Of a stretch of 64,000 bases of DNA, positions 1 through 8,519 are shown one piece after another; the stretch's first letter is position 1; each line of letters begins with the position of its first letter. Under the pieces are notes generated by a model. That model was not told where the DNA came from. It saw only the letters and a list, made by a program, of their open reading frames with translations, and made no database searches. The DNA is from Nitrosarchaeum sp. (GTDB lineage Archaea; Thermoproteota; Nitrososphaeria; Nitrososphaerales; Nitrosopumilaceae), in the NCBI GenBank assembly GCA_025699025.1, contig JAILWJ010000001.1, positions 292,488 through 356,487 on the forward strand. Direction: 5' to 3'. A program made the translations under genes and the position numbers.

Positions 1-87
1 ATGGATGCCGGCGCACTTGCATATATCTCCAAACCTTTTGACTTTAACAATGTATTAAAATCCATCAACGATATCTTGGCAAAGTAA
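1..87 (+). CDS. Response regulator receiver domain, C-terminal end only
   Basis: An open frame runs from the window edge to a TAA at 87. The 28 residues contain the motif AYISKPFD, typical of the last beta strand of CheY-like receiver domains, where the K before P is the conserved lysine near the phosphorylated aspartate, followed by a final helix ending in DILAK. The phospho-acceptor and the true start lie outside the window. The protein ends right after the receiver fold, so it is either a stand-alone receiver or a protein with this domain last. No partner kinase is visible here. Confidence 0.7.
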   Translation: MDAGALAYISKPFDFNNVLKSINDILAK

Positions 88-122
88 TTTAGTCCCTTTA
101 TCTGAATTAATAGTGTTAAAAT

Positions 123-1940
123 TTGTCAAAGATTGTAGTTGATACCAGTGTGATTATTAATGGCCAGTTAATAACTCAGATAGAGTCTGGCAATATCCAA
201 AATTGTGAAATTGTGATCCCGCAGGCCGTGTTTGATGAATTACAGTCCCAGGCATCTCAGAAAAAAGAACATGGATTTGTTGGCTTGGAAGAAATAAAAA
301 AACTCAAAGACATCTCTAGTAATTTTGGGTTACAAATTTCGATCAAAGGGGAGCACCCGACTTCTGATGATGTCAGGATGGCTAACCGTGGCAGAATTGA
401 TGCCATAATCAAAGATGCTGCAAAACAAAATCAAGCGACTCTGTACACATCAGATCAAGTCCAGCATCTTGTTGCACAGGCTGAAGGCGTAGAATCTGTC
501 TTCATAAAGCCTGTACCCAAGACAACCCAACTGGAGTTTTTGAAGTTTTTTGATTCAGAGACTATGAGTGTACATCTAAAAGAGAACCTGTGCCCGATGG
601 GTAAAAAGGGAAAGCCTGGATCATTTACTCTTACCAAACTGTCTGATGAAGTCTTATCAAAAGAGCATCTAGAGTTTATGGCGAGTCAGATTTTAGAGTC
701 TGCAAAAATTTCTGATTCAAGCACAATTGAAATTTCAAAGACAGGCGCATCAGTTGTCCAGCATGATGACTATAGAATTGCAATTACGCGCCCTCCCTTC
801 TCAGAGGCATTTGAGATTACCATTGTGCATCCAATAGTTAGATTGTCACTTGATGACTATGATATTTCCGAAGCTCTGATGAAGCGCTTTTCTGATAGGG
901 CCGAAGGGATTTTGATTTCTGGCGCACCTGGATCCGGAAAGAGCACCCTTGCATCAGGGCTGGCAAATTTTTACCATAACACTGGAAAAATCGTAAAGAC
1001 GTTTGAATCTCCACGGGACCTGCAAGTCGATCCTGGGATTACCCAGTATACAAAACTTGATGGCAGTTTTGATAATACTGCTGATATCTTGCTGCTTGTA
1101 AGACCTGACTATACAATATTTGATGAGGTACGACGCAGGGAGGATTTTAGGACATTTGCAGATCTTAGATTGACCGGCGTCGGGATGGTTGGAGTCGTCC
1201 ATGCAAACTCCCCTCTTGATGCGATTCAGAGGTTTATCGGTAAAATAGAACTTGGAATAATACCAAACGTGCTTGACACTGTTGTTTTTGTAAAAGACGG
1301 GCAAATTGAGAAAGTGTATGATCTGGAACTAAAAGTAAAGGTACCAACTGGAATGACCGAGTCTGATCTGGCACGACCTGTTATCGAAATCAGAAATTTT
1401 GCCGATAACGTGCTGGAGCATGAAATCTACACATTTGGCGAAGAAAACGTCATAGTTCCTGTTGCAAAACGAGTTCAGAAAGTGGGTATTGAAAAACTTG
1501 CCGAAGATAAAATCCGGGACACTTTCAAAAGATATGATCCGCGTGCCGAAGTCCAGATTCTATCTGAAAACCGTGCTCGTGTGATGGTTGACAAATCTTC
1601 AATTCCATCCATTATTGGACGTGGGGGCTCTAACATCAGCGACATTGAAAAACAACTCAATATCCACATTGATGTGGAAGAAAAAAGTGATTCTGCCAAA
1701 CCCGTATCTGGAGACTTGCCATTTACTTTTTCAGAATCAAAAATTGCACTAATCCTCGGTGTCAGCAGGGAATACACTGGCATGCATGCTGATATCTATG
1801 TCAATGACAAGTATGTTACATCAACACGGATTGGCAAAAAAGGACAAATTAAAATCCCAAAACGCTCTGATGTTGCAAGAACTCTGATGCAATCGGCTTC
1901 CTCCCAAAACGACATCCGAATACTTCTCAAAGATTTTTGA
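123..1940 (+). CDS. PIN domain - PilT/VirB11-like ATPase - KH domain protein
   Basis: 605 residues in three parts. Residues 1-130 are a PIN (PilT N-terminus) nuclease fold beginning VVDTSVIING, with acidic residues of the metal site. Residues about 225-420 are a type II/IV secretion-like ATPase with P-loop GAPGSGKS (267-274). Residues about 475-530 are a KH-type RNA-binding segment with the IIGRGG loop. This PIN-ATPase-KH order is a known archaeal architecture (PINc/VapC-like ATPase) of unclear role; RNA binding or processing driven by ATP is the likely activity. The start is TTG at 123. The 3' end overlaps the convergent DtxR-type gene by 14 bases. Confidence 0.9.
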   Translation: MSKIVVDTSVIINGQLITQIESGNIQNCEIVIPQAVFDELQSQASQKKEHGFVGLEEIKKLKDISSNFGLQISIKGEHPTSDDVRMANRGRIDAIIKDAAKQNQATLYTSDQVQHLVAQAEGVESVFIKPVPKTTQLEFLKFFDSETMSVHLKENLCPMGKKGKPGSFTLTKLSDEVLSKEHLEFMASQILESAKISDSSTIEISKTGASVVQHDDYRIAITRPPFSEAFEITIVHPIVRLSLDDYDISEALMKRFSDRAEGILISGAPGSGKSTLASGLANFYHNTGKIVKTFESPRDLQVDPGITQYTKLDGSFDNTADILLLVRPDYTIFDEVRRREDFRTFADLRLTGVGMVGVVHANSPLDAIQRFIGKIELGIIPNVLDTVVFVKDGQIEKVYDLELKVKVPTGMTESDLARPVIEIRNFADNVLEHEIYTFGEENVIVPVAKRVQKVGIEKLAEDKIRDTFKRYDPRAEVQILSENRARVMVDKSSIPSIIGRGGSNISDIEKQLNIHIDVEEKSDSAKPVSGDLPFTFSESKIALILGVSREYTGMHADIYVNDKYVTSTRIGKKGQIKIPKRSDVARTLMQSASSQNDIRILLKDF

Positions 1941-2391
1941 AATTATCTAGTATTTTTGGATTTGATTTTAGAAACGTGATGAATTTTCTTAGCTGTTTTA
2001 TTGTTTTTACATTCAGATGATGTTCAATCCCCTCAATGTCCTGGTTTGCAGTCTCATCACTAATACCTAATATCTCAAAAAATTCAAGTAATATGCTGTG
2101 CTTCTGGCGAATGCCTTCTGCCACCTGCGCTCCTTTGGCTGTTAGGTTTATCCCGTGATATTTCTCATACTCTAAAAACCCATTCTCATCAAGCCTCTTT
2201 AGCATCTTTGTAACGCTTGGTGCACTCACGTTCATGTATCTGGATATGTCAAGCGTCGTGGCGTACCCTTTTAGTTCTACCAACTCTGAAATTATCTCTA
2301 AATAGTCCTCCATTCTTGCACTGGATCCGCCCTTTTCTAATTTGTGGGCCGCCTTTATCGATTCGAGTCTTTTTGAGTTTTTGTTCTTCAA
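1927..2391 (-). CDS. DtxR/MntR-family metal-dependent transcriptional regulator
   Basis: 154 residues. The N-terminal winged helix (about 25-85) has the family pattern: MEDYLEIISELVELKGYA, then a recognition helix in SAPSVTKMLKRLDENG and the wing YHGINLTAKG. The second half contains the dimerisation and metal-binding helices (QKHSILLEFFEILG, DIEGIEHHL) with the Glu and His residues expected for Fe(II) or Mn(II) ligands. There is no SH3-like third domain, so it is of the short MntR type. It probably represses metal-uptake genes when the metal is plentiful. The target genes are not evident here; the gene converges on and overlaps the PIN-ATPase gene. Confidence 0.88.
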   Translation of the reverse strand: MKNKNSKRLESIKAAHKLEKGGSSARMEDYLEIISELVELKGYATTLDISRYMNVSAPSVTKMLKRLDENGFLEYEKYHGINLTAKGAQVAEGIRQKHSILLEFFEILGISDETANQDIEGIEHHLNVKTIKQLRKFITFLKSNPKILDNFKNL

Positions 2392-2526
2392 TACTTCTTT
2401 GTAACTAACTTAATCTACTATAATTGAGTGTCTTTTTTGTTTTGGCAGTGGTTATTCTTTGTTGACTTGAGAGTGATGTAACTTGATCTTTGATTTTTAT
2501 CTAATTTTTTGTACACCTTAATTGGC

Positions 2527-2877
2527 ATGGTAGACCCCCTAAAGGCAAGACTAGACAAAATACGCAATATTTCTGGCTCTGCTAAAAGAAGAGCCTCACT
2601 GTACTCTGATATTGCAAAAATCGACCACACGCATACCTCCACATCCCTTAGGGCATTAGAAAAAGCACCTGCCCCCGGCAAAAAGCTCCAGAAAGTAGGA
2701 TTCATCATGTTCTGGATTCCAGAACCAACAGGCGTGACTATGGCAATTGGTGCCCCGATGATTGTAGCCGGACGATATCTTGAAAAAAAGTACAACAGTG
2801 CAACCATTCATGATATAGGCCATGAAACCAAAAACCACATTGCAACCCTTAGTGACTTTAAAAACTCGGTAATGTGA
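2527..2877 (+). CDS. Conserved hypothetical protein
   Basis: 116 residues from the ATG at 2527; a slightly longer frame exists but this start gives the natural N-terminus MVDPLKARLDKIRN. Basic N-terminal half, then a hydrophobic, glycine-rich stretch (GFIMFWIPEPTGVTMAIGAP) that could be one membrane-associated segment, then a polar tail with several histidines. I do not recognise the family. It stands alone between the DtxR-type gene (opposite strand) and the DUF192 gene. It is considered real because its reading frame is intact and the opposite-strand frames over it look like shadows. Confidence 0.6.
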   Translation: MVDPLKARLDKIRNISGSAKRRASLYSDIAKIDHTHTSTSLRALEKAPAPGKKLQKVGFIMFWIPEPTGVTMAIGAPMIVAGRYLEKKYNSATIHDIGHETKNHIATLSDFKNSVM

Positions 2878-2904
2878 CGGCTTTACGACCAAGCGATGCT
2901 CTAG

Positions 2905-2914
2905 TTTTTAAAAA
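2905..2914 (+). promoter_or_regulatory. TATA box for the DUF192 gene
   Basis: The run TTTTTAAAAA is centred about 27 bases before the ATG at 2937. Archaeal transcription starts some 22-27 bases downstream of the TATA centre, so the mRNA would start at or next to the start codon, making it leaderless. No Shine-Dalgarno sequence precedes the ATG. Confidence 0.5.
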
Positions 2915-2936
2915 GGAACACTGCCACTAGTTTTGC

Positions 2937-3428
2937 ATGGCAACACGAACTCAAATACTGATTCCAATTAGTGTGGCAGCAGTAATAATTGGAGTTGTCG
3001 GCTTGTTGTCTATTCCAAGTGACAGCAAGCTAGAATCAGTTGAATTTCCAAGAGGCACCATCAAAGTGGACAATGTTCCATTGCAGGTACAGGTTGCAGA
3101 CACTGAACCCAGGCGGATTAGGGGTCTGATGTTTCAGGATCAGCTGCCTTATGATCAAGGGATGATTTTTGTTTTTGACGAGCCCGGCTTGTATTCCCTG
3201 TGGATGCTTAACATGCAATTTTCACTAGATATGATCTGGTTTGATCCCCAAGGAAACGTGGTTCATCTGGAAAAAAATGTGCCTCCATGCAAAACGGCAC
3301 TTGAAACAATGACCTGCCAAAGCATAATCCCTGAAGGAAATGCAATGTATATCCTGGAAGTGACCTCTGGGTTTATTGACAAATACAACATCACAAAAGA
3401 CTCTAAACTTGAAATCATCTCAATCTGA
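2937..3428 (+). CDS. DUF192 family protein, membrane-anchored or exported
   Basis: 163 residues. An N-terminal hydrophobic segment (ILIPISVAAVIIGVVGLLSI, residues 6-25) acts as signal or anchor. The rest is a DUF192 domain, recognisable from TEPRRIRGLMFQDQLP, MIFVFDEPG and SLWMLNMQFSLDMIWFD, where the family has its conserved R-x-x-G-L-M and W-M-x-N/M patterns. The function of DUF192 is not established. The domain would lie outside the membrane. It is preceded by its own TATA-like element and followed after 45 bases by another exported protein. Confidence 0.85.
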   Translation: MATRTQILIPISVAAVIIGVVGLLSIPSDSKLESVEFPRGTIKVDNVPLQVQVADTEPRRIRGLMFQDQLPYDQGMIFVFDEPGLYSLWMLNMQFSLDMIWFDPQGNVVHLEKNVPPCKTALETMTCQSIIPEGNAMYILEVTSGFIDKYNITKDSKLEIISI

Positions 3429-3446
3429 TTGCAAAGGCTTATCTTT

Positions 3447-3457
3447 TGATTAAAAAC
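3447..3457 (+). promoter_or_regulatory. TATA-like box for the 3474 gene
   Basis: The A/T-rich element TGATTAAAAAC lies about 23 bases before the ATG at 3474, again in the position expected for a leaderless transcript. The element is weakly defined. Confidence 0.35.
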
Positions 3458-3473
3458 TAGTCCTCATACTGCG

Positions 3474-4094
3474 ATGAAGAAAAAACCCTTACTGATTTCT
3501 GGCATTGTGTTTTTGGTTGTTGTTTTTGTTGTTCTGAACTATTCAGAAACCTCAAAGCCCAGAACTGGGATTGATTTTACATATACTGATTTACAAACAA
3601 TCAAAACAATGCTGAACTCAAAAAACATCTTTGTGTCTTCTCCGACCATGATCTCTGATGATACTGTCAATCAGTATTGCATGTATTTTGATGATCAAAA
3701 CAACCAGCAGATCATGAGTACTTGTCTTACCACATCTGTTACTGACATCAATGGGAATCCCTTGGGAAACATCAACATTGGAGGGGATCCCCAAAACGCA
3801 CTCATGGCAGTTGCCCTGCTTGAATCCGCACCACTGCTGGACTCTAAATTCGATATGATGGAGTCTGTTTTTGAAGCAATGATTTCTGCCCTTGTCTGTG
3901 ACTGTTGGGATGAGAAACATCCTGGCGGATTTGTATCGGTAAATCATTGGATGCAGGCTGCCAAAGAACACCATGTGGATTCTGGCAGAGATTCCACAAA
4001 ATCAAGAATCTCCGGGCTGGCAGAAAAAGAGATAGTGTTAGAGATAACCAAAACGCGTGATTCCTATCTGTGGACTCTGATCATAATCAAGTAG
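3474..4094 (+). CDS. Exported or membrane-anchored hypothetical protein
   Basis: 206 residues. MKKKPLLISGIVFLVVVFVV at the N-terminus is a clear signal or anchor segment (two or three lysines then a long hydrophobic run). The rest is a soluble domain with four cysteines: one in QYCMYFDD, one in STCLTT, and a CDC in ALVCDCWDEKHPGG that could form disulphides or bind metal. I do not recognise the family. It follows the DUF192 gene in the same direction with its own probable promoter. Confidence 0.65.
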   Translation: MKKKPLLISGIVFLVVVFVVLNYSETSKPRTGIDFTYTDLQTIKTMLNSKNIFVSSPTMISDDTVNQYCMYFDDQNNQQIMSTCLTTSVTDINGNPLGNINIGGDPQNALMAVALLESAPLLDSKFDMMESVFEAMISALVCDCWDEKHPGGFVSVNHWMQAAKEHHVDSGRDSTKSRISGLAEKEIVLEITKTRDSYLWTLIIIK

Positions 4095-4133
4095 TTTGAT
4101 TATATACTGCCGAATTCTCTGATTGGCATTACA

Positions 4134-4904
4134 ATGATTGATCAACTCTGGCTAATTCCACTGGGCTTTGCAGCTGGCATTTTAGGATCTATGATTGGCC
4201 TTGGTGGCGGAATAATCGTAGTTCCAGTGCTGACGTTTTTTGGATTCCCTCCTACGCTTGCTGCAAGTAATAGCCTATTTGCCGCGTTAAGCAACGCGGT
4301 TGCTTCTACTTTGTCTTACTCTAGACAAAAACGCGTGGATTTTTCACTAGGCCTGAAATTGGGGTTGTTGTGCATTCCGGGCACTGTTTTGGGAGCATAC
4401 GTTTCCAGTGATGTGACTCCTGGAATTTTTAAAATGCTGTTTGGTCTTGTCTTGATTTCTTCTGCGGTTTACATTTTTTTGAGAAAAAAAATTGAAACCA
4501 AACAAAAAGTGATGACAAACCAAATAATGATTTTTGTAATCGGTGCTAGCTTTTTTGCAGGAATCATCTCTTCTTTTTTTGGAATAGGTGGCGGAATTAT
4601 TTTCGTACCTTTGATGGTAGTAGGAATTGGCATGACTATGAAAAAGGCTGCTCCTACATCCCAATTCATTTTGTTGTTTGCATCACTGTCTGGCGTAATA
4701 GTCCATAGCATGCTTGGGCACCCTGATTTCCTTCAATCCGGATTGCTGGCAAGCGGATCTTTTGTTGGCGGATTGGTTGGAGCAAGACTGTCCCTTGACA
4801 TCAGAGAGCGTTACTTGCAAATTTTAGTGTCTGTCATAATCATAGCTGGCGCGGCCAAACTCTTTTTTGACTCCGTCGCAAATGGGATGTTTGCCGGCGG
4901 GTAA
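4134..4904 (+). CDS. TauE/SafE-family membrane transporter
   Basis: 256 residues, almost entirely hydrophobic, with about eight membrane helices in two related halves. Each half carries the family signature: GLGGGIIVVPVLTFFG near residue 23 and GIGGGIIFVPLMVVG near residue 150. TauE/SafE proteins export sulfite, sulfoacetate or other small organic anions; the substrate here cannot be inferred from sequence. A TATA-like GATTATATAC at 4098-4107 lies about 32 bases before the ATG. A run of glycines ends the protein (MFAGG). Neighbours give no substrate hint. Confidence 0.9.
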   Translation: MIDQLWLIPLGFAAGILGSMIGLGGGIIVVPVLTFFGFPPTLAASNSLFAALSNAVASTLSYSRQKRVDFSLGLKLGLLCIPGTVLGAYVSSDVTPGIFKMLFGLVLISSAVYIFLRKKIETKQKVMTNQIMIFVIGASFFAGIISSFFGIGGGIIFVPLMVVGIGMTMKKAAPTSQFILLFASLSGVIVHSMLGHPDFLQSGLLASGSFVGGLVGARLSLDIRERYLQILVSVIIIAGAAKLFFDSVANGMFAGG

Positions 4905-4971
4905 TTGCTGCCCGGAGATGCTGATTTTTACGGCAGAGTGCTGGTACTTGAACTATTTCTGTGTTTTTTAG

Positions 4972-5424
4972 TTATCTTGGAGGTTCTTTTTTGATTCTGT
5001 ACAGATTTTTTTTCGAAATTACTATTGACTCGCCTTCTTGATTTGTCCCTTCATAGTCGATGGCAATCTTCCCGTATTCCTCGTCAATTTCCTCCTTTCC
5101 TGAAACTGTAAACCTTAACTTCAACACCTCGTCTGTATGCAGCGGTCTTAGAAACCGCGTGTTTCTGTTTTTCCACGCTGCATCCCCGTCTGTTCCGATG
5201 AGTATTATGTGGTTTCCATAAATCTGACTCAGTCTGGTAAACTCTCCTTCCATTCTTGACAGTATTGCTCTGCCAGAAACAATCTTCTGTTTGTCTTTTC
5301 CCCTGTTTTCTAAAAATGCATTTTTTACCCTGGAAAAATTCAGATACTCGTCTAATTCTTTGTCTGAAATACTGCACGTTGAAAAAAATTGATCTCCTAC
5401 TCTTAGCTCGGAAAATTTTTTCAT
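4972..5424 (-). CDS. MaoC-like hot-dog fold protein lacking the usual catalytic pair
   Basis: 150 residues with the overall pattern of MaoC/R-hydratase proteins: FSELRVGDQF at the start, the central helix segment SGRAILSRMEGEFTRL, and late strands (FLRPLHTDEVLKLRFTVSG) where the family has its 'P-x-x-x-G-D-x-L' motif. The region that should hold the catalytic Asp and His (D-x-N-P-x-H) reads FSRVKNAFLE, so the normal hydratase dyad seems absent. It starts 2 bases after the stop of the tandem-SDR gene and is surely co-transcribed with it. It may bind an acyl-CoA rather than hydrate it, or act as a partner subunit. Confidence 0.6.
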   Translation of the reverse strand: MKKFSELRVGDQFFSTCSISDKELDEYLNFSRVKNAFLENRGKDKQKIVSGRAILSRMEGEFTRLSQIYGNHIILIGTDGDAAWKNRNTRFLRPLHTDEVLKLRFTVSGKEEIDEEYGKIAIDYEGTNQEGESIVISKKNLYRIKKEPPR

Positions 5425-5426
5425 TC

Positions 5427-7199
5427 CTATCTTAATTCATCAACACAAAATGTAACTTCTGATGAGGAAGTTGCATTTTCTGAAACAAGAAAATTAAATG
5501 CTTGGGCGATTCTCTCGTTGCTTGATTCTGTTCCTGCAACCGAGCCCGGGAAAATCGTGAATATTCTGATGTTTGAATTTAGAACATCGCTTAATTCTTG
5601 GTTGACAGTTGTAGTAAACGGTCTCAGTGCGCCTCTAAACACCTCGACTTGGGCTCTTTGCGTGCCTGTAACCTTTTTGCCTGATGGTAAATCCGGACCT
5701 ATGATCATCATTGCCCCCTTTGCCCCTTTGTACAGTCTGGGGTCTTTACTTCCGCCTGGGACAAACTGCTCCAGTGTTCTTTGAGCTACGGTAGCCGGTG
5801 TGATGATGAACTTTTCAACCAACTCTTCCCATTCTGCCCTTGACAATTCTACTATTTTTGAAACATCGGGCATCTTTCCTGTTATGTGAATTACGCCCAA
5901 GATATCTCCAATGTTTGTCTTGGCAGTGTTTAGCCACCTCTGCACTTCTTCTGGATTCCTTATGTTGATTGTGTGGGAATGAAACTTGCTGCTGATGTAC
6001 TCTTGCAGTTCCTTTGGTGTTGATTCTGAAATAAAGCATGCAACCTTGCCGCCGTTTTTCTCAACATGTTTGGCTAGAAATTCGACTCTTTCTGCATCTG
6101 TCTTGTCTGTGGCATCAATTGTGAACACAACTGCTTTTCCAGCAAAGTCTGGCTGATGGACGCCAGGCGTCATCGTTCCTATGTGGGGCTTGACCGGATA
6201 AAATACCCTGTCTCCTGGGATGACCTTGCCGTTGATGATTTTTGCAATTTCATCATCACACAAATTCAAAACAGATTCAGCAACCTGTGTCTGTGAAAGA
6301 AACTCTTGGTTTGCAATCATATGTGATGTGTTGTTCTGAACCTTTTCTGCTATGTTTTGAATTTTGTTTAATAGATTTGTAAATGTCTGAGTTACTTTTT
6401 GAACATCTCTTCTGCCCGCCAACTTTTTTGCAGCAGCCAAAATTCCATCTTTTACTGTGTTGTCATCTTCGCCCAATAACGGCAATAGTTCCTTGTTTGC
6501 AGCATCCACCTCTTCTGGTGAGAGATCTTCAAACCCTCCGACTCTCATAAACTCGGCTGCAGCTTTTGGGTATACTGTTTTGTAAATCCTATCTGAATGC
6601 ACTGGTCCTGGATTTGTTGCAATGGATATTATTCCCTTGTCTGTCAGCTCCCATGACATTAATTCTGCCAGTCTGTTTTTTGCTCCCTGGGCTGCAGTGT
6701 ATGGACTTCTAAACCTATACGGCCTTTGCTCCAGTGGTCTTTCTTCGGTAAAGAATGTGGAGATTGTAATTATCTTTCCTCCCGCTTTCATTATTTTGAG
6801 AGCTTGAACTGAACCCCAAAACGTGCCTGTAAGGTGAATTCCAACCGTACTCTTAAACTCATCAAGGGGAGCATTAGCAAAACATGTGACAGGTCCTGAG
6901 ACTCCTGCATTATTAATCACATAATCTACAGTGGTGTTTTCGCCTTTTAGCTCATTGAACATTTCTGTCATTCCTGCTTCATCACTCACGTCGACACCTG
7001 AGAAAATTTTTACTGATGCCCCACTGTTGACGCTGGAAATAATTTCATTTAGCATTTTGGCAGTCTCTTCTAGCGGCTCACGTCTTCTGCCAAGAATTAT
7101 CACGCTTGCGCCGTTTTCAACAAATTTTTTGGCTATTGCTTGACCGATTCCAGTTCCACTTCCTGTAACAAGGGCAACCTTATTTTGAAATTTTAACAT
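5427..7199 (-). CDS. Tandem SDR protein resembling half of bacterial malonyl-CoA reductase
   Basis: 590 residues from the ATG at 7199, which has the purine-rich GGAAGG some 7 bases upstream; a TTG five codons earlier is less likely. Residues 1-210 form an SDR Rossmann domain: cofactor loop TGSGTGIG (12-19), NNAG (96-99), S147, Y167 and a PGPVHSDRI segment. Residue +4 from the tyrosine is Gln171, not the usual Lys; a Lys sits at 174. Residues about 345-590 look like a second, cofactor-less SDR domain. From memory the layout, including SRAEWEELVEKFI and the PGPV-x-x-D-R motif, matches the halves of Chloroflexus malonyl-CoA reductase (Mcr). Reduction of malonyl-CoA or malonic semialdehyde in the 3HP/4HB cycle is an inference. 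It is followed by a MaoC-like gene. Confidence 0.7.
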   Translation of the reverse strand: MLKFQNKVALVTGSGTGIGQAIAKKFVENGASVIILGRRREPLEETAKMLNEIISSVNSGASVKIFSGVDVSDEAGMTEMFNELKGENTTVDYVINNAGVSGPVTCFANAPLDEFKSTVGIHLTGTFWGSVQALKIMKAGGKIITISTFFTEERPLEQRPYRFRSPYTAAQGAKNRLAELMSWELTDKGIISIATNPGPVHSDRIYKTVYPKAAAEFMRVGGFEDLSPEEVDAANKELLPLLGEDDNTVKDGILAAAKKLAGRRDVQKVTQTFTNLLNKIQNIAEKVQNNTSHMIANQEFLSQTQVAESVLNLCDDEIAKIINGKVIPGDRVFYPVKPHIGTMTPGVHQPDFAGKAVVFTIDATDKTDAERVEFLAKHVEKNGGKVACFISESTPKELQEYISSKFHSHTINIRNPEEVQRWLNTAKTNIGDILGVIHITGKMPDVSKIVELSRAEWEELVEKFIITPATVAQRTLEQFVPGGSKDPRLYKGAKGAMMIIGPDLPSGKKVTGTQRAQVEVFRGALRPFTTTVNQELSDVLNSNIRIFTIFPGSVAGTESSNERIAQAFNFLVSENATSSSEVTFCVDELR

Positions 7200-7294
7200 G
7201 GACAAACCTTCCAATCATTTGTAATATTTAATTGGATTGATCCTTGAAGATATTTCTTGATATCTTTATTTGTGGGTAGGATTCACTATTTTTT

Positions 7295-7531
7295 ATGCAT
7301 GATGCAGAGTCTGATACTTTTGTCTTAAAATCATGGCCTGAAAAATATAGAGATATGCTAAATGAGATCGGCGTTGATTCCACCGCAAAAGAAATTGGCT
7401 CAGACGATGTTGAAAAAGGTGATTATTACAGTAGATATTTTGCTCATACCGCCAGAATGATTACAAATAGAGGGTGTCTAGATGTGAAAAATTCTAACAT
7501 TGATGTCATCCAAATAATTCAAAAGGGATAA
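7295..7531 (+). CDS. Small conserved hypothetical protein
   Basis: 78 residues, ATG start with a TATA-like TCTTTATTTG about 28 bases upstream. Soluble, acidic, with WPEKYRDMLNEIGVD and YYSRYFAHTARMITNRG as distinctive parts. No recognised domain. The next gene starts 3 bases after its stop, so the two form one transcription unit divergent from the tandem-SDR gene; the intergenic 95 bases must hold both promoters. Confidence 0.6.
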   Translation: MHDAESDTFVLKSWPEKYRDMLNEIGVDSTAKEIGSDDVEKGDYYSRYFAHTARMITNRGCLDVKNSNIDVIQIIQKG

Positions 7532-7534
7532 GCC

Positions 7535-7912
7535 ATGCAAGACCCGAATCCACTTCCATGGGGCGCATTAGATAGATTCCAAGCTCATTTTATCGTGAAA
7601 AAGGATGTCGGTCAGCGAGTCGTAAATTATGTGGCAAGAACCAAACTTACAACAAAAGGGCATTTTGCGTCAAAGACTGTCGTCAAAGTTGAATGGGATG
7701 GCAGTGGTAGTCTTGCAACATTGCTCAATCAGGATACAGAACTCAATGAGATGATTGCAAAACAATCAGTTCATGATGCGACTATTTACGTAGAGCCAAC
7801 TGATGGTGCAATCAGAATAAGAAACAAGTGGAAAAACCACATTGACTTTGGTATTACAAAAGAACTCTTTGAAATCTATGACCGCATTGCAGGCCACATA
7901 AAAAAAGCCTAG
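7535..7912 (+). CDS. Conserved hypothetical protein
   Basis: 125 residues, soluble, beta-rich in the middle (HFASKTVVKVEWDGSGSL) with a helical C-terminus (ELFEIYDRIAGHIKKA). I do not recognise the family. It is translated right after the 78-residue protein (3-base gap) and its stop overlaps by 4 bases the stop of the convergent endA gene. Genome context suggests co-function with its upstream neighbour, nothing more. Confidence 0.62.
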   Translation: MQDPNPLPWGALDRFQAHFIVKKDVGQRVVNYVARTKLTTKGHFASKTVVKVEWDGSGSLATLLNQDTELNEMIAKQSVHDATIYVEPTDGAIRIRNKWKNHIDFGITKELFEIYDRIAGHIKKA

Positions 7913-8445
7913 GCTTTCCACCAGTCCAAAGCTAGAAAGTCTACCTTGTCTTTTCCCTTTGGGATTGCCAGAATGAATTGCTTTCTTACAGTTGTGGCCA
8001 GTCTTCCAGCTAGTACAACTCCTGTGGACGTGATGAAATCACTTCTACTGTATACCTGAATTAGATATGGTGCGTGATCAATTCCTGGGCCCTGTTCATA
8101 CACTGCAAAGTCGCAGCCAAACTTTATCCCTGGATTTATGATGTATCCCTTGTCTCTGAAATTTTTGTACACCAAATATTTTTTATCAAAATCATGATAT
8201 TCCTTTTTGCAAATCTCAATCATGTCTTTGACAGTAATCTTCTGTTTTGATTTGTAAATTGATATTTTTTTGTTTTCCAGCAGGTATAGGCCTTCTATGA
8301 GATCCAAAATGAGTGGAACATTGATTTCGTCTGGCTTTGGCTTTGGGATTCCTATTGGTTTTCCATAATATCCCTGACTGAAAAGTTTGCGTGAATCTTC
8401 GATATTCCAAACAATTATCCTGTTTTCTATCAGCTCACTTTTCAT
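7909..8445 (-). CDS. endA: tRNA-splicing endonuclease
   Basis: 178 residues from the ATG at 8445, chosen because GGGTGAGG lies 4-11 bases upstream and because the extra 41 residues of the longer frame look like a shadow. The C-terminal catalytic domain is clear: the triad is the Tyr in CDFAVYEQGPG, the His in GIDHAPYLIQV and the Lys in ATTVRKQFILAI. The enzyme cuts bulge-helix-bulge motifs in intron-containing tRNAs and in pre-rRNA; the rRNA operon in this window shows suitable processing stems. Length agrees with the alpha-type archaeal subunit (homotetramer or heterotetramer). Confidence 0.92.
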   Translation of the reverse strand: MKSELIENRIIVWNIEDSRKLFSQGYYGKPIGIPKPKPDEINVPLILDLIEGLYLLENKKISIYKSKQKITVKDMIEICKKEYHDFDKKYLVYKNFRDKGYIINPGIKFGCDFAVYEQGPGIDHAPYLIQVYSRSDFITSTGVVLAGRLATTVRKQFILAIPKGKDKVDFLALDWWKA

Positions 8446-8519
8446 GATTGCCTCACCCTTTCTTTGTATATGAATTCTATACTTGCAAATTAAAAGTAAA
8501 AATGTGATGGGGTAAAGAT

